From Candidatus Gastranaerophilales bacterium (GTDB lineage: Bacteria > Cyanobacteriota > Vampirovibrionia > Gastranaerophilales > Gastranaerophilaceae), in the NCBI GenBank assembly GCA_947589525.1, contig CANQAW010000047.1:1-10766 (forward strand): a DNA stretch of 10,766 nucleotides, in the 5' to 3' direction. The translations under genes were made by a program, and so were the position numbers. A model generated the notes under the pieces. It saw only the letters and a list, made by a program, of their open reading frames with translations, was not told the origin of the DNA and ran no database searches. Below are positions 1 to 7,768 of the stretch, one piece after another (positions within the stretch are counted from its first letter, which is position 1; each line of letters starts with the position of its first letter).

Positions 1-1091
1 TCAATCTCCTGATTTATATAGAAAGGATTTCCGGGGACAAACGCAACATTTTTTTCAAGCGCTTTTTTAAATAATGCATTTGAGGATTTTCCTTCTTCAA
101 GTGTAACCCAAGAGAACATTCCCCCTTTTGGAATTGTAAATTTGATATTTTTCGGGAAATATTCCTTCATTGCTTCAACCATAGCGTTACTTTGAGTTTT
201 GTATAACTGCTTAATTTTTTCAATATGTTTATCAAGGTCGTTATTGTATAAATAATCGGATATCAAATATTGACCGAAAATGTTTGAATGCAAATCAGAA
301 GCTTGTTTTGCGGTTTCAAGTTTTTTAATTATGTCTTTATGCGCAATAGCATAACCAAGGCGCATTCCGGGGGTAACTATTTTTGAAAAAGAACCTAAAT
401 AAATATTTTTATCTGTTTTGTTTAAACCGATATATGGAATTCTTGGGCTGTCTTCAAACCTTAATTCACCGTAAGGGTCATCTTGAACCAAGATTAAATC
501 TTCATCTTTAATAACCTCAAAAACTTTTTCACGGTTTTCCATTGTATAAGTTAAACCCGTAGGATTTTGAAAGTTGGGTATTAAATAAGCAAGTTTTGGG
601 TGATGATTTTTAATTGTATTTTTTAAATCTTCTATATCTAAACCGTCATCGTTCAATTTAACGGGTACAAAATCCGCTTCAAACATAAAAAATGCCTGCA
701 GTAATCCCAGATATGAAGGTTTTTCAACCATAACTTTATCATTACTGTTTATAAAAGCTTTACCGATTAAATCAAGCGCTTGTTGAGAACCTGTTGTAAT
801 AATAACATTATCAATATCAAGGTTCATGTTCCAAATTTTTTTATATCTGTCAACTATAAACTGTCTTAAACTTTCCAAACCCATTGTTGTTGAGTATTGG
901 TAAATTTTATCACCAAAATTATCCGCAATTCTGTTCATTGAAATTTTAAGCTCTTCCTGCGGGAATGAAATAGGGTTTGGCAGTCCTCCCGCAAAAGAAA
1001 TTATTTCGGGTCTTTGAGTAACTTTTAAAATCTCTCTTATAAAAGAAGAAGGTGTGTTTTTTATTCTTTCTGAGTAAAATTTTTCAAACAT
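1..1091 (-). CDS. PLP-dependent fold-type I aminotransferase, LysN/MocR-catalytic-domain type (3' end cut by window edge)
   Basis: This is a pyridoxal-phosphate aminotransferase of the class I/II family that includes 2-aminoadipate (LysN-like) and aromatic aminotransferases. It would transfer an amino group between an amino acid and a 2-oxoacid in the cytoplasm. I translated 363 residues from the ATG at 1091, and the C-terminus lies beyond the left edge. Visible motifs are GGLP (35-38), GSQQALDL (101-108, phosphate cup), NPTG (176-179), DDPYGELR (204-211), SFSKI with the probable Schiff-base lysine K237, and GMRLGY with R244. There is no N-terminal GntR-type helix-turn-helix, so it is an enzyme and not a full MocR regulator. 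The ATG was chosen because the protein then starts like family members (short N-arm, then IREIL), although the upstream region has no strong Shine-Dalgarno. An in-frame TTG lies 39 bases upstream. The substrate cannot be read from sequence. It is divergent from the MFS gene. Confidence 0.9.
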   Translation of the reverse strand, partial: MFEKFYSERIKNTPSSFIREILKVTQRPEIISFAGGLPNPISFPQEELKISMNRIADNFGDKIYQYSTTMGLESLRQFIVDRYKKIWNMNLDIDNVIITTGSQQALDLIGKAFINSNDKVMVEKPSYLGLLQAFFMFEADFVPVKLNDDGLDIEDLKNTIKNHHPKLAYLIPNFQNPTGLTYTMENREKVFEVIKDEDLILVQDDPYGELRFEDSPRIPYIGLNKTDKNIYLGSFSKIVTPGMRLGYAIAHKDIIKKLETAKQASDLHSNIFGQYLISDYLYNNDLDKHIEKIKQLYKTQSNAMVEAMKEYFPKNIKFTIPKGGMFSWVTLEEGKSSNALFKKALEKNVAFVPGNPFYINQEI

Positions 1092-1171
1092 TAATCTTTG
1101 CTTTCTTACAGTCAGTTGTTTATACTTCAATAGTATATCAAAAGTAAAAAATATGCGAGCGTGTGAATTTA

Positions 1172-1199
1172 TTGCTTTGAAAATTTAAAGTGATATTAT
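1172..1199 (+). promoter_or_regulatory. Possible sigma70-type promoter for the MFS gene
   Basis: TTGCTT (1172-1177) and TATTAT (1194-1199, one mismatch to TATAAT) are separated by 16 bases, just upstream of the ribosome binding site GGAGA (1208-1212). The -35 match is poor and the implied leader is very short. In such AT-rich sequence a chance match is quite possible. The whole gap 1092-1219 must also carry the promoter of the divergent aminotransferase gene, for which I see no convincing pair of boxes. Confidence 0.3.
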
Positions 1200-1219
1200 A
1201 AGTAGTCGGAGAAGTGCAA

Positions 1220-2635
1220 ATGTTTAGCAATGAAACAAGCAAATTAAAATGGACAATCTTTACCGTAAGCGCTATCGGCGGTTTTCTGGCTATGATGGAT
1301 TCAAATACCGTAAACGTAGCACTGTTTGAAATAGCTAAAAGTTTTAAAATTACAATAGCCTCCGCACAATGGGCGGTCACTAGTTATATTCTGATTTTAT
1401 CAACTTTTTTAGCACTTTTTGGAAAATTAAACGATTTAATTTCAAGAAGAAACCTCTACGCACTGGGTTATTTAATTTTTGCACTCGGCGCTTTTTTTAA
1501 TACTTTATCTTTTAATTTAATAACTTTAATACTTGCAAGAATAATTCAGGCGCTTGGCGCAAGTATTTTATTATCTAATAACTATGCAATTATTTCTTCC
1601 ATTTTTAAAGGAAACAAAAGAGCTAAAGCGCTCGGGTTTTCAACTGCTTTAATGGCGCTTGCCGGCATGTCGGGTCCGGTTTTTGGCGGATTTTTAATGC
1701 ATTATATTTCTTGGAGAGCAATTTTTATTCCAAGTATTATAATAGGTTTAATCGGCGCTTATTATTCTCTTAAATATATCCCTGAAATTATTCATAAGCA
1801 AGAATTTAAATTTGATTATGCGGGACTGATTTATCAACTTATTGCAACTCTGTGCGCACTTTTAGTTATTGCAAAAGGACACTTCTGGGGCTGGGGAAGC
1901 GAAAGGATAATTATTCTAAGCGCAATATTTGTTATTTTTTCAATTATTTTTTATTTCAGAGAAAAATCAATTGATTATCCCGTAATAAATTTTGAACTTT
2001 TTAAATCAAAAGTTTTTTTATACGGTAATTTTGCTCTTTTAATCGCATATTTTGCGCTTTTTACAAATGCTCTTTTATTTCCCTTTTATACGCAGGATGT
2101 ATTAGGCGAAAGTTCTTTGATGACTGCGGTTTTAATTTTGCCTTTTTCCGTAATGTTTATGATAACGGCTCTTTTAAACGGCAAGATGACAAAAAAACTC
2201 CACAGCTCCATTCTTATGACAACGGGAACAATTTTAATTATTTTGGGTTATATTTTATTTACAACAACAGGGGACACTTTAACTTATTGGAATATAATAA
2301 TTGCGCAAGGTTTAATAGGCGCAGGCTCGGGATGTTACCAGCCGAGCGTTAACGCTTTAATTGTTTCGGTTGCGCCGATAGGTAAAATGGGCATAGCTTC
2401 GGGCATTCTTGCAATGTTTAGAAATGTTGGAATGCTTCTTGGGATAACAATTTCCGTTTCTATTTTTGATTATGTTAAAAATATGAACCTACAAAAAGGA
2501 TTAAGCGAAACTCAAAGTTTTATTGCGGGATACCACTGTGCGATATACTGGGCTATATTTTTTGGCATAATTTGCGCTATTTTATCGTATATGTCGCATT
2601 GCGCTTATAAACACGAAAAGAATTTAAAATATTAG
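1220..2635 (+). CDS. MFS transporter, DHA2 (EmrB/QacA-like, 14-TM) drug/solute exporter
   Basis: This is an inner-membrane major facilitator superfamily protein of 471 residues, probably a proton-driven exporter of the DHA2 type. The sequence is almost entirely hydrophobic segments, consistent with about 14 TM helices. The TM1 motif is MMDSNTVNVAL (25-35, with D27). Motif A, GKLNDLISRRN (68-78), lies in the TM2-TM3 loop, and the antiporter-type motif C, ALAGMSGPVFGG (146-157), lies in TM5. The ATG at 1220 is preferred over the in-frame GTG at 1214 because GGAGA (1208-1212) then sits 7 bases upstream. No membrane-fusion partner or regulator lies beside it, so it is either a stand-alone pump or uses a partner elsewhere. 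The substrate is unknown. Its last codons overlap the convergent gene's stop. Confidence 0.9.
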   Translation: MFSNETSKLKWTIFTVSAIGGFLAMMDSNTVNVALFEIAKSFKITIASAQWAVTSYILILSTFLALFGKLNDLISRRNLYALGYLIFALGAFFNTLSFNLITLILARIIQALGASILLSNNYAIISSIFKGNKRAKALGFSTALMALAGMSGPVFGGFLMHYISWRAIFIPSIIIGLIGAYYSLKYIPEIIHKQEFKFDYAGLIYQLIATLCALLVIAKGHFWGWGSERIIILSAIFVIFSIIFYFREKSIDYPVINFELFKSKVFLYGNFALLIAYFALFTNALLFPFYTQDVLGESSLMTAVLILPFSVMFMITALLNGKMTKKLHSSILMTTGTILIILGYILFTTTGDTLTYWNIIIAQGLIGAGSGCYQPSVNALIVSVAPIGKMGIASGILAMFRNVGMLLGITISVSIFDYVKNMNLQKGLSETQSFIAGYHCAIYWAIFFGIICAILSYMSHCAYKHEKNLKY

Positions 2636-4788
2636 ATGTATTTTTCCGCTCTTTTTAAAATTTTATCGGCTTGCGCCATACTTTGGTTATATTGCGATAA
2701 TTTTTCTTCGCTTAAAGAGCTTGAATTTTTAACCGTAAACCTGCTGTCGGGAATATAACTTGCGGTATCTACGCTTTTTTGTTCTTCATTGTTTTGCTTT
2801 TGGGGAGTTTTTTTAGTAAAAAGCTGATTATTATTTCTTTCGTTAATAAGCTTAGCGTTTAGAGGGCTCATTTGCGGTTTTTGAACCGCAGTTTTTGTAT
2901 TGTCGGGTATAGCTTTTCCGTCAAGATAGTCAACCAAAAACTTTGGATTTTGTTGAAGTTTTCGTACTAAATCGGGGTTGTTTTGAAGCTCTTGAATTGC
3001 TTTTGGGTTTTTTTCAATCTTTTGTGCAAGCTCTCCTTGAGTTATTCCGAGCTCGGGAATAATTTGATTTTTTTGAGCTTCAATTTGTGCTTTTTTAGCT
3101 TCTTCGTTTTTATCGTATGGTTTTCCGAATATTTTATTTGTAACTTTTCTTGTAAATTTAGAAATTATGGGAGAAACTACAAACATAAATAAGAAAAATC
3201 TGAATGCACCACCGCCAATGCCTTTCATTTTTCCGACAATTCCCGTGTTAGGCGCTCCAAGACCAAGACCAAAAATCTTGCCTGCTTGTCTTAGAATGAA
3301 TGACATAGGACCGTTTCCTTGTAAATTTTTCAAAGATGCAAGAGAATAAACCGTCTTATATGTTAAAGGCATTGAAACCGACCAGTTTAAAATCTGACCT
3401 ATTAAATCGTCAGCACCCGTAGAGAATTTCTTTTCTTTTGGAGCATCCTGAACATTGTTATATGTATCGATTAAACCTATTCCAAGAAGAACGCCCAAGC
3501 CTGATTTATCGTTTACGAAATTTGAAATAGATTCCGTTGATAAAGTCGGTATTTTTTGGATTAATTTAGCAGGAAGCGTTTTAGTTCCCGTAGCGTTAAT
3601 TGCATTAAATTTGATTAACGAATCAAATAAGTTGCCTCTGCCGAATTTAAAATTAGGATTGAATTTTTTACCTATATTTTCAATTACATGAACGGGCCAC
3701 CAATCGGAAGCGCTGTGAAATAAAGTACCGGTTATTTTTCCGAATATTCCGTTAGCTTTCGGAGTCATCATTGTTACATCAACAAGAGATGATACATCCG
3801 GCCCGCCAAAATCAATAAGCTTGTTTTTGGAAGCTAAATCCAATATTTCAACTTTTGATTTATTTGCTAAATTCGGGCAAGTATTTTTAAGATTTTCCAC
3901 TATACTGTCAATTAGTTTTGTATAGAAAGCTTGTTCTTTTGAGCTGTCGACTCCCTGTGTAATTCCTTGGAAAATCTTTTCAGCATTACCGGAACCGGAA
4001 AGTTTAGTTAATAAATCTAAAAAGGGTTTATCAATATTTGTTTTTGTTTGAGTCAGATTGTTTATTAAATCGTTTAATTTTGCTACATCATTTGTATCGG
4101 TAGCTTTTGCAAGAGCATCATTTGCAATTTGAAGTATAGAATCTATATTTTTTGTATCTAAAGAATTTTCACCTAAATTTTTCAATATCGGGTTTAATAT
4201 ATTTTCGGCATTTGAAATTACATTTGCTCTGCCTTTTAAAGGGCCGTAATTAAATGTTTCACGTAAAGTGTTTATAAAAATACCTACAGGACCTCTTTCA
4301 TAACCTCTGAATACGGCAAATTGCATATTTAATTTGCGATTGTGCATTGTATCAATAATATCGTTTACAAATTTAGGTCTCGGCAGTTTTGAAATCCCTT
4401 GCTTAAGAGCATCAACTCCGTTGCCTAAAGCTTTATAGAATTTTGCCAAGACATTATCCCCAAGCAAAATATCATCGACTTTTTCGCCTAATCTTGCGCT
4501 GGGCGTAGATAATTTATTTCCTAAAACCGCTAGTCCTATAACGGTTAAAATTGATAAACCGATTGATTTAAGAGTTTTTTTAGGGTCTTCTACCCCAAAA
4601 ACATTTCTCATTGTTCTGAACAAAAAGTTTTCATTAGCATTATTCTGAACTTTTTTCCCAATTTCAACCGCATCATTTTTGATTTGCTCTTTATTTAAAG
4701 CTGTATAATTTTCTTGATTTTCTAATCTTTGCTTTAATTCGGGGCTCGTTGTATTTTGCGGCAATGCGTTAAAATTTACATTTGACAT
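2632..4788 (-). CDS. Large membrane-associated protein of unknown function with asparagine-proline repeats
   Basis: I do not recognise a named family for this 718-residue protein. The N-terminus (1-60) is polar and Asn/Gln-rich. A hydrophobic segment follows at about 74-90, then a long soluble part rich in Asn and Lys (100-420). A second weak hydrophobic stretch lies at about 428-440, and a strong one at about 526-543 (GGGAFRFFLFMFVVSP). The C-terminal 170 residues are charged and low in complexity. They include three back-to-back 10-residue units at 591-620, each with a central N-P. There is no signal peptide at the extreme N-terminus. AGGAG at 4800-4804 lies 11 bases before the ATG and supports the start. 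It is the last gene of the secDF-led run, so a link to the envelope is plausible, but this is inferred from context only. It resembles proteins I associate with gut Melainabacteria, without proof. Confidence 0.8.
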   Translation of the reverse strand: MSNVNFNALPQNTTSPELKQRLENQENYTALNKEQIKNDAVEIGKKVQNNANENFLFRTMRNVFGVEDPKKTLKSIGLSILTVIGLAVLGNKLSTPSARLGEKVDDILLGDNVLAKFYKALGNGVDALKQGISKLPRPKFVNDIIDTMHNRKLNMQFAVFRGYERGPVGIFINTLRETFNYGPLKGRANVISNAENILNPILKNLGENSLDTKNIDSILQIANDALAKATDTNDVAKLNDLINNLTQTKTNIDKPFLDLLTKLSGSGNAEKIFQGITQGVDSSKEQAFYTKLIDSIVENLKNTCPNLANKSKVEILDLASKNKLIDFGGPDVSSLVDVTMMTPKANGIFGKITGTLFHSASDWWPVHVIENIGKKFNPNFKFGRGNLFDSLIKFNAINATGTKTLPAKLIQKIPTLSTESISNFVNDKSGLGVLLGIGLIDTYNNVQDAPKEKKFSTGADDLIGQILNWSVSMPLTYKTVYSLASLKNLQGNGPMSFILRQAGKIFGLGLGAPNTGIVGKMKGIGGGAFRFFLFMFVVSPIISKFTRKVTNKIFGKPYDKNEEAKKAQIEAQKNQIIPELGITQGELAQKIEKNPKAIQELQNNPDLVRKLQQNPKFLVDYLDGKAIPDNTKTAVQKPQMSPLNAKLINERNNNQLFTKKTPQKQNNEEQKSVDTASYIPDSRFTVKNSSSLSEEKLSQYNQSMAQADKILKRAEKYI
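2926..3018 (-). repeat. Three 10-residue Asn-Pro repeats within the 718-residue protein
   Basis: Residues 591-620 read as IEKNPKAIQE, LQNNPDLVRK and LQQNPKFLVD. These are three consecutive units of exactly ten residues, with N-P at positions 4-5 and hydrophobic residues at fixed places. This suggests a short helical-hairpin repeat. The units are diverged at the base level, so the array is old and not a fresh slippage product. Confidence 0.7.
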
Positions 4789-4828
4789 AAAATTTTATAC
4801 TCCTATATAAGTATAAAAAATAAACTGT

Positions 4829-4847
4829 TAAAAAAATTGCCCCAATT
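4829..4847 (-). terminator. Weak possible terminator or attenuator between the HTH gene and the 718-residue gene
   Basis: On the minus strand, AATTG - GGG - CAATT can form a 5-bp stem with a 3-base loop, followed directly by a T run (the A-rich stretch around 4829-4836 on the plus strand). The stem is short and AT-rich, so it would at most reduce read-through into the downstream gene. A TATACT (4810-4815 on the plus strand as AGTATA) just beyond it could serve as a -10 for the 718-residue gene, but no -35 at normal spacing supports this. Confidence 0.25.
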
Positions 4848-4853
4848 GTAAAA

Positions 4854-5294
4854 TTAATTTTCATTTAATTGAAAAGGACACTTAGAGCATTTTGCTTTAG
4901 GGTGCAAAACAAGATTATCTTCCAAGTCATACAATTTTGCTATTCTTGTGATTAATTTAGAATTACAGACAGGACAGCGAATTTCAAAATTCGGATTGTT
5001 TGAGTTTAGCAAAATTAACTCTCGAATTTCCTGCATTTTTGATTTTTTAACCAAATTAAAGTCGGTTTTCTGCTCGTGTTTTTTGACCTCTTTATTATCC
5101 GTTTTTAAACCTTTAGCAAGCTTTTGTCTTACCATTGCGGATAAAAATAAATCAAAACCCTGTTCAATCGAGTTAATTTCTTCAAGAGATAAACCGGATT
5201 TATCCGCTAAATCTTGTCGGGTAAAATTCAATTCTTCTCTTTTTGAAATTACAAATTGAGCTAAAGATATATTGTTTGAGCTATTTTTGTTCAT
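4854..5294 (-). CDS. Small XRE-like helix-turn-helix protein with C-terminal four-cysteine zinc ribbon
   Basis: This is a 146-residue cytoplasmic protein. Residues 11-63 look like an XRE/Cro-type helix-turn-helix (ISKREELNFTRQDLADKSGL followed by EEINSIEQG). A charged linker follows, then a probable zinc ribbon with CPVC (C107, C110) and CSKC (C136, C139). The architecture fits a DNA- or RNA-binding regulator; the target is unknown. I place the start at the ATG at 5294, inside the end of secF (14-base overlap). The frame stays open upstream to 5378, but that extension would read through secF coding sequence and adds a lysine/tryptophan-rich stretch with no domain sense. The overlap suggests translational coupling to secF. 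It could be a general nucleic-acid-binding factor and not a repressor. No operator-like palindrome is obvious next to it. Confidence 0.75.
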   Translation of the reverse strand: MNKNSSNNISLAQFVISKREELNFTRQDLADKSGLSLEEINSIEQGFDLFLSAMVRQKLAKGLKTDNKEVKKHEQKTDFNLVKKSKMQEIRELILLNSNNPNFEIRCPVCNSKLITRIAKLYDLEDNLVLHPKAKCSKCPFQLNEN

Positions 5295-6297
5295 TATCTT
5301 CGTTTCGGGTTTTATTTTCCAAATGCTTTTTATTTTCCATTTTTTCTTTAACAATGGATAAAATGCTTCCCGCAACAAAAATTGAAGAATAAGAACCGAC
5401 TATAACACCTATTATAATAGCAAGAACAAATTCTTTTATTGTAACGCCACCGAACAAATATAAAGCAAGTAAAGTAAACAGTGTTGTTAACGAAGTGTTT
5501 ATTGAACGGGCAACAGTTTGATTAATTGACGCATTTATTATTTCGTTTGAAGAAAATTTCTTTGCCAAAAATCTCATATTTTCTCTGATTCTGTCAAACA
5601 CAACAATAGTATCGTTAACCGAATAACCTATAACCGTTAAAATTGCCGTTATAAATAAGCTGTCTACCGTTGTATCAAAGAAAATTCCTTTAATTGCAAA
5701 AATACCTATTATAAACATTGCATCATGGAACAATGCCAGAAGCGCAATCCAACCGTATTCAACCTGAAATCTGAAAGATATATAAACAACCATTGCGATA
5801 AATGATAAAATTAGCGCAATCATTGTATTTTTAAGCAGTTCGCTTCCCAATGTAGGACCGACCGAATTTACCTGAACAAGCTCAGAGCCTTCAAAATTAT
5901 TGTTAATTACGCCGGTTATTTTGCTTTCCAAATCTTTACTTTGCGTATCCGAGATAAATACCGTTTTAATGGAAATAAGATTATTTTCACTGTCTTCAAT
6001 TGAAGAAGATGAAGTTACTTGAATTGTAGGGCTTTTAACTCCTTGGTTAATCAATGCTTCTCTTAATTGTGCAATTTTAGAGGTGGGAACAGCTCCTTCA
6101 ACGCTATACTGTAAAATCGTACCGCCCGTAAAATCAATGCCCAATTTTAGCGGAGCATGATTTGGCTGAGTGACGGACAAATATATTACTGCTATAATGC
6201 ACGGAATTAGCAATATTGCACTAAAAGCAAGCCAAAAATATCTGTATTTAACAAAATTAAATTTCAGTTTATTATTCATCAGATTTGTATTTGCCAT
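5281..6297 (-). CDS. secF: Protein translocase subunit SecF
   Basis: SecF partners SecD in the inner membrane to form the proton-driven SecDF accessory complex, which helps pull proteins across after SecA/SecYEG. The 338 residues match the family length. TM1 is at about 20-41, followed by GIDFTGGT (53-60) and the small P4-type periplasmic domain. VGPTLG (146-151) leads into TM2. TM4 carries IGYSVNDTIVVFDRIREN (223-240), with the conserved acidic residue D229. TM5 and TM6 end at about 317, followed by a charged cytoplasmic tail. AGGAG (plus-strand CTCCT 6309-6313) lies 11 bases before the ATG. It follows secD by 33 bases, and its tail overlaps the start of the HTH/zinc-ribbon gene. A second in-frame ATG at codon 7 is a possible but less well placed start. 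Confidence 0.97.
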   Translation of the reverse strand: MANTNLMNNKLKFNFVKYRYFWLAFSAILLIPCIIAVIYLSVTQPNHAPLKLGIDFTGGTILQYSVEGAVPTSKIAQLREALINQGVKSPTIQVTSSSSIEDSENNLISIKTVFISDTQSKDLESKITGVINNNFEGSELVQVNSVGPTLGSELLKNTMIALILSFIAMVVYISFRFQVEYGWIALLALFHDAMFIIGIFAIKGIFFDTTVDSLFITAILTVIGYSVNDTIVVFDRIRENMRFLAKKFSSNEIINASINQTVARSINTSLTTLFTLLALYLFGGVTIKEFVLAIIIGVIVGSYSSIFVAGSILSIVKEKMENKKHLENKTRNEDNEQK

Positions 6298-6330
6298 TTT
6301 TATATATTCTCCTTGAGTAAAACCTCTTGA

Positions 6331-7641
6331 TTAATCCAATACGCCAAATTTAGCTTTTTCTCTTTGCGTTTCCTGTGCTTTATAAGCATTTTGAATATCT
6401 TCTTTTTTCAAGCCGAACAACTGAGGATATTTAAGCTCGCTTGTTCCGAAGATAAGATGCATGAAATTTTTTGTAACGGTAATTGCACTGAACATTGATA
6501 AGCAAACACCGATTATTAACGTTAAAGCAAAACCTTTAACCATTGAAGCACCAAAACAATATAAAATTAAACAAGTAATAATTGTAGATACATTTGAATC
6601 AAAAATACTTGTAAATGCTCTGTCAAAACCAGAGTTAATTGCAGTAAACAAACTTCTGCCCATTTTTAATTCTTCTTTGGTACGTTCAAAAATTAAGATA
6701 TTTGCATCTATTGCCATACCGATTGAAAGAATAAAACCTGCAATACCCGTTAATGTCAATGTTACGGGAACTAATTTATAAATTGCAAAGTTAATTAAAG
6801 CATATATTATTAATGCAAAACATGAAATTACGCCTAAAACCCTGTAATAAGCAATCATAAATACCATTACCAAAGATATACCGATTAAACCTGCGGTTTT
6901 GGATTTATTAATACTATCCTGTCCCAAAGTAGGACCTACGGATTCTTCCTGAATAATTTCAGCACCGACGGGTAAAGCGCCCGCATTCAATAAATCAACC
7001 ATTTGTTTTGCTTCATTGTATTCAAATCCGCCTTCTCCGCCCGTAATTTGAGCTCTTCCGCCCGCTATAGGCTCGTTAACCCTCGGAGCGGATTGCATTT
7101 CATTATTGAAAAATATGGCCATTTGTTTGCCGGTTAATTCTTTTGTAAGGTCATAGAATTTTTTAGCACCTTGCGCATTAAATTCAAGTTCAACCATCCA
7201 TTCGCCCGTTTGAGGAGTAGAACCGACTATGGATTTTTTTAAATCTTTACCGGTTAATCCCGTTGAAGACCAGCCGACAATTTCGCCGTTTTTTTCAATG
7301 GGTCTTTTAAATTCAAGCTCTGCGGTTTGACCGATGAATTCTTTTGCTTGTTTCGTATCTTTTATATTTGGAATTTCGACCAATAACCTTTTAGCGCCTA
7401 CTCTTTGAACCAAAGTTTCTCCGACACCCATTGCATTAACCCTGTTTTCAATAGCGTATTGCAAACTGTCCATTATTTCAGGGGTAATTTTAGGAACGGA
7501 ATCAGATGTCTGTGCTTCCAAAATTAATCTCGAACCACCGACCAAATCAAGACCGAGGCTTGTCGGTTTTTTATAAACTATAAAAATACTGCCTAAAGTA
7601 ATAACAATAATTAACCAGAAAATAATCAGTCTGTTTTTCAT
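6331..7641 (-). CDS. secD: Protein translocase subunit SecD
   Basis: SecD is the larger half of the SecDF motor, using the proton gradient to drive preprotein export and release on the outer face of the membrane. The 436-residue protein has TM1 (5-22), LGLDLVGG (29-36) and a compact periplasmic P1 domain (about 40-230). VGPTLG (235-240) is followed by TM2-TM6 (about 248-395). TM4 carries GMAIDANILIFERTKEE (308-324), with the conserved aspartate D312 used in proton transport in the family. It is shorter than the 615-residue E. coli protein and matches the compact form common in Gram-positives and cyanobacteria. The ATG at 7641 has GAGG 6 bases upstream, which decides it against an in-frame TTG at 7653. 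It is first in the minus-strand operon, with secF next. Confidence 0.97.
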   Translation of the reverse strand: MKNRLIIFWLIIVITLGSIFIVYKKPTSLGLDLVGGSRLILEAQTSDSVPKITPEIMDSLQYAIENRVNAMGVGETLVQRVGAKRLLVEIPNIKDTKQAKEFIGQTAELEFKRPIEKNGEIVGWSSTGLTGKDLKKSIVGSTPQTGEWMVELEFNAQGAKKFYDLTKELTGKQMAIFFNNEMQSAPRVNEPIAGGRAQITGGEGGFEYNEAKQMVDLLNAGALPVGAEIIQEESVGPTLGQDSINKSKTAGLIGISLVMVFMIAYYRVLGVISCFALIIYALINFAIYKLVPVTLTLTGIAGFILSIGMAIDANILIFERTKEELKMGRSLFTAINSGFDRAFTSIFDSNVSTIITCLILYCFGASMVKGFALTLIIGVCLSMFSAITVTKNFMHLIFGTSELKYPQLFGLKKEDIQNAYKAQETQREKAKFGVLD

Positions 7642-7672
7642 TTTTATCCTCAAATTATAACTCTTTGAATTA

Positions 7673-7700
7673 ATTATACCAAAAAAAAATTAAATGTTAA
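7673..7700 (-). promoter_or_regulatory. Sigma70-type promoter with extended -10 for the secD operon
   Basis: Read on the minus strand, TTAACA (7700-7695, five of six matches to TTGACA) is followed after 16 bases by TATAAT (7678-7673), a perfect -10. TGG directly before it makes an extended TGn -10 element. Transcription would start about 7 bases downstream, giving a leader of roughly 25 bases that carries the secD ribosome binding site. This is the best promoter in the window. Confidence 0.7.
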
Positions 7701-7768
7701 GTTATGCAAAAAAATAAAAGCAATTTTTTTATCAAAAAAAACTTTATTAATGTAAGAGGTATCAAAAA

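Noticed and set aside
7642..7653. Upstream TTG start for secD adding four residues
   Set aside because: The GAGG ribosome binding site would fall inside the added codons, whereas it sits at ideal spacing before the ATG at 7641.
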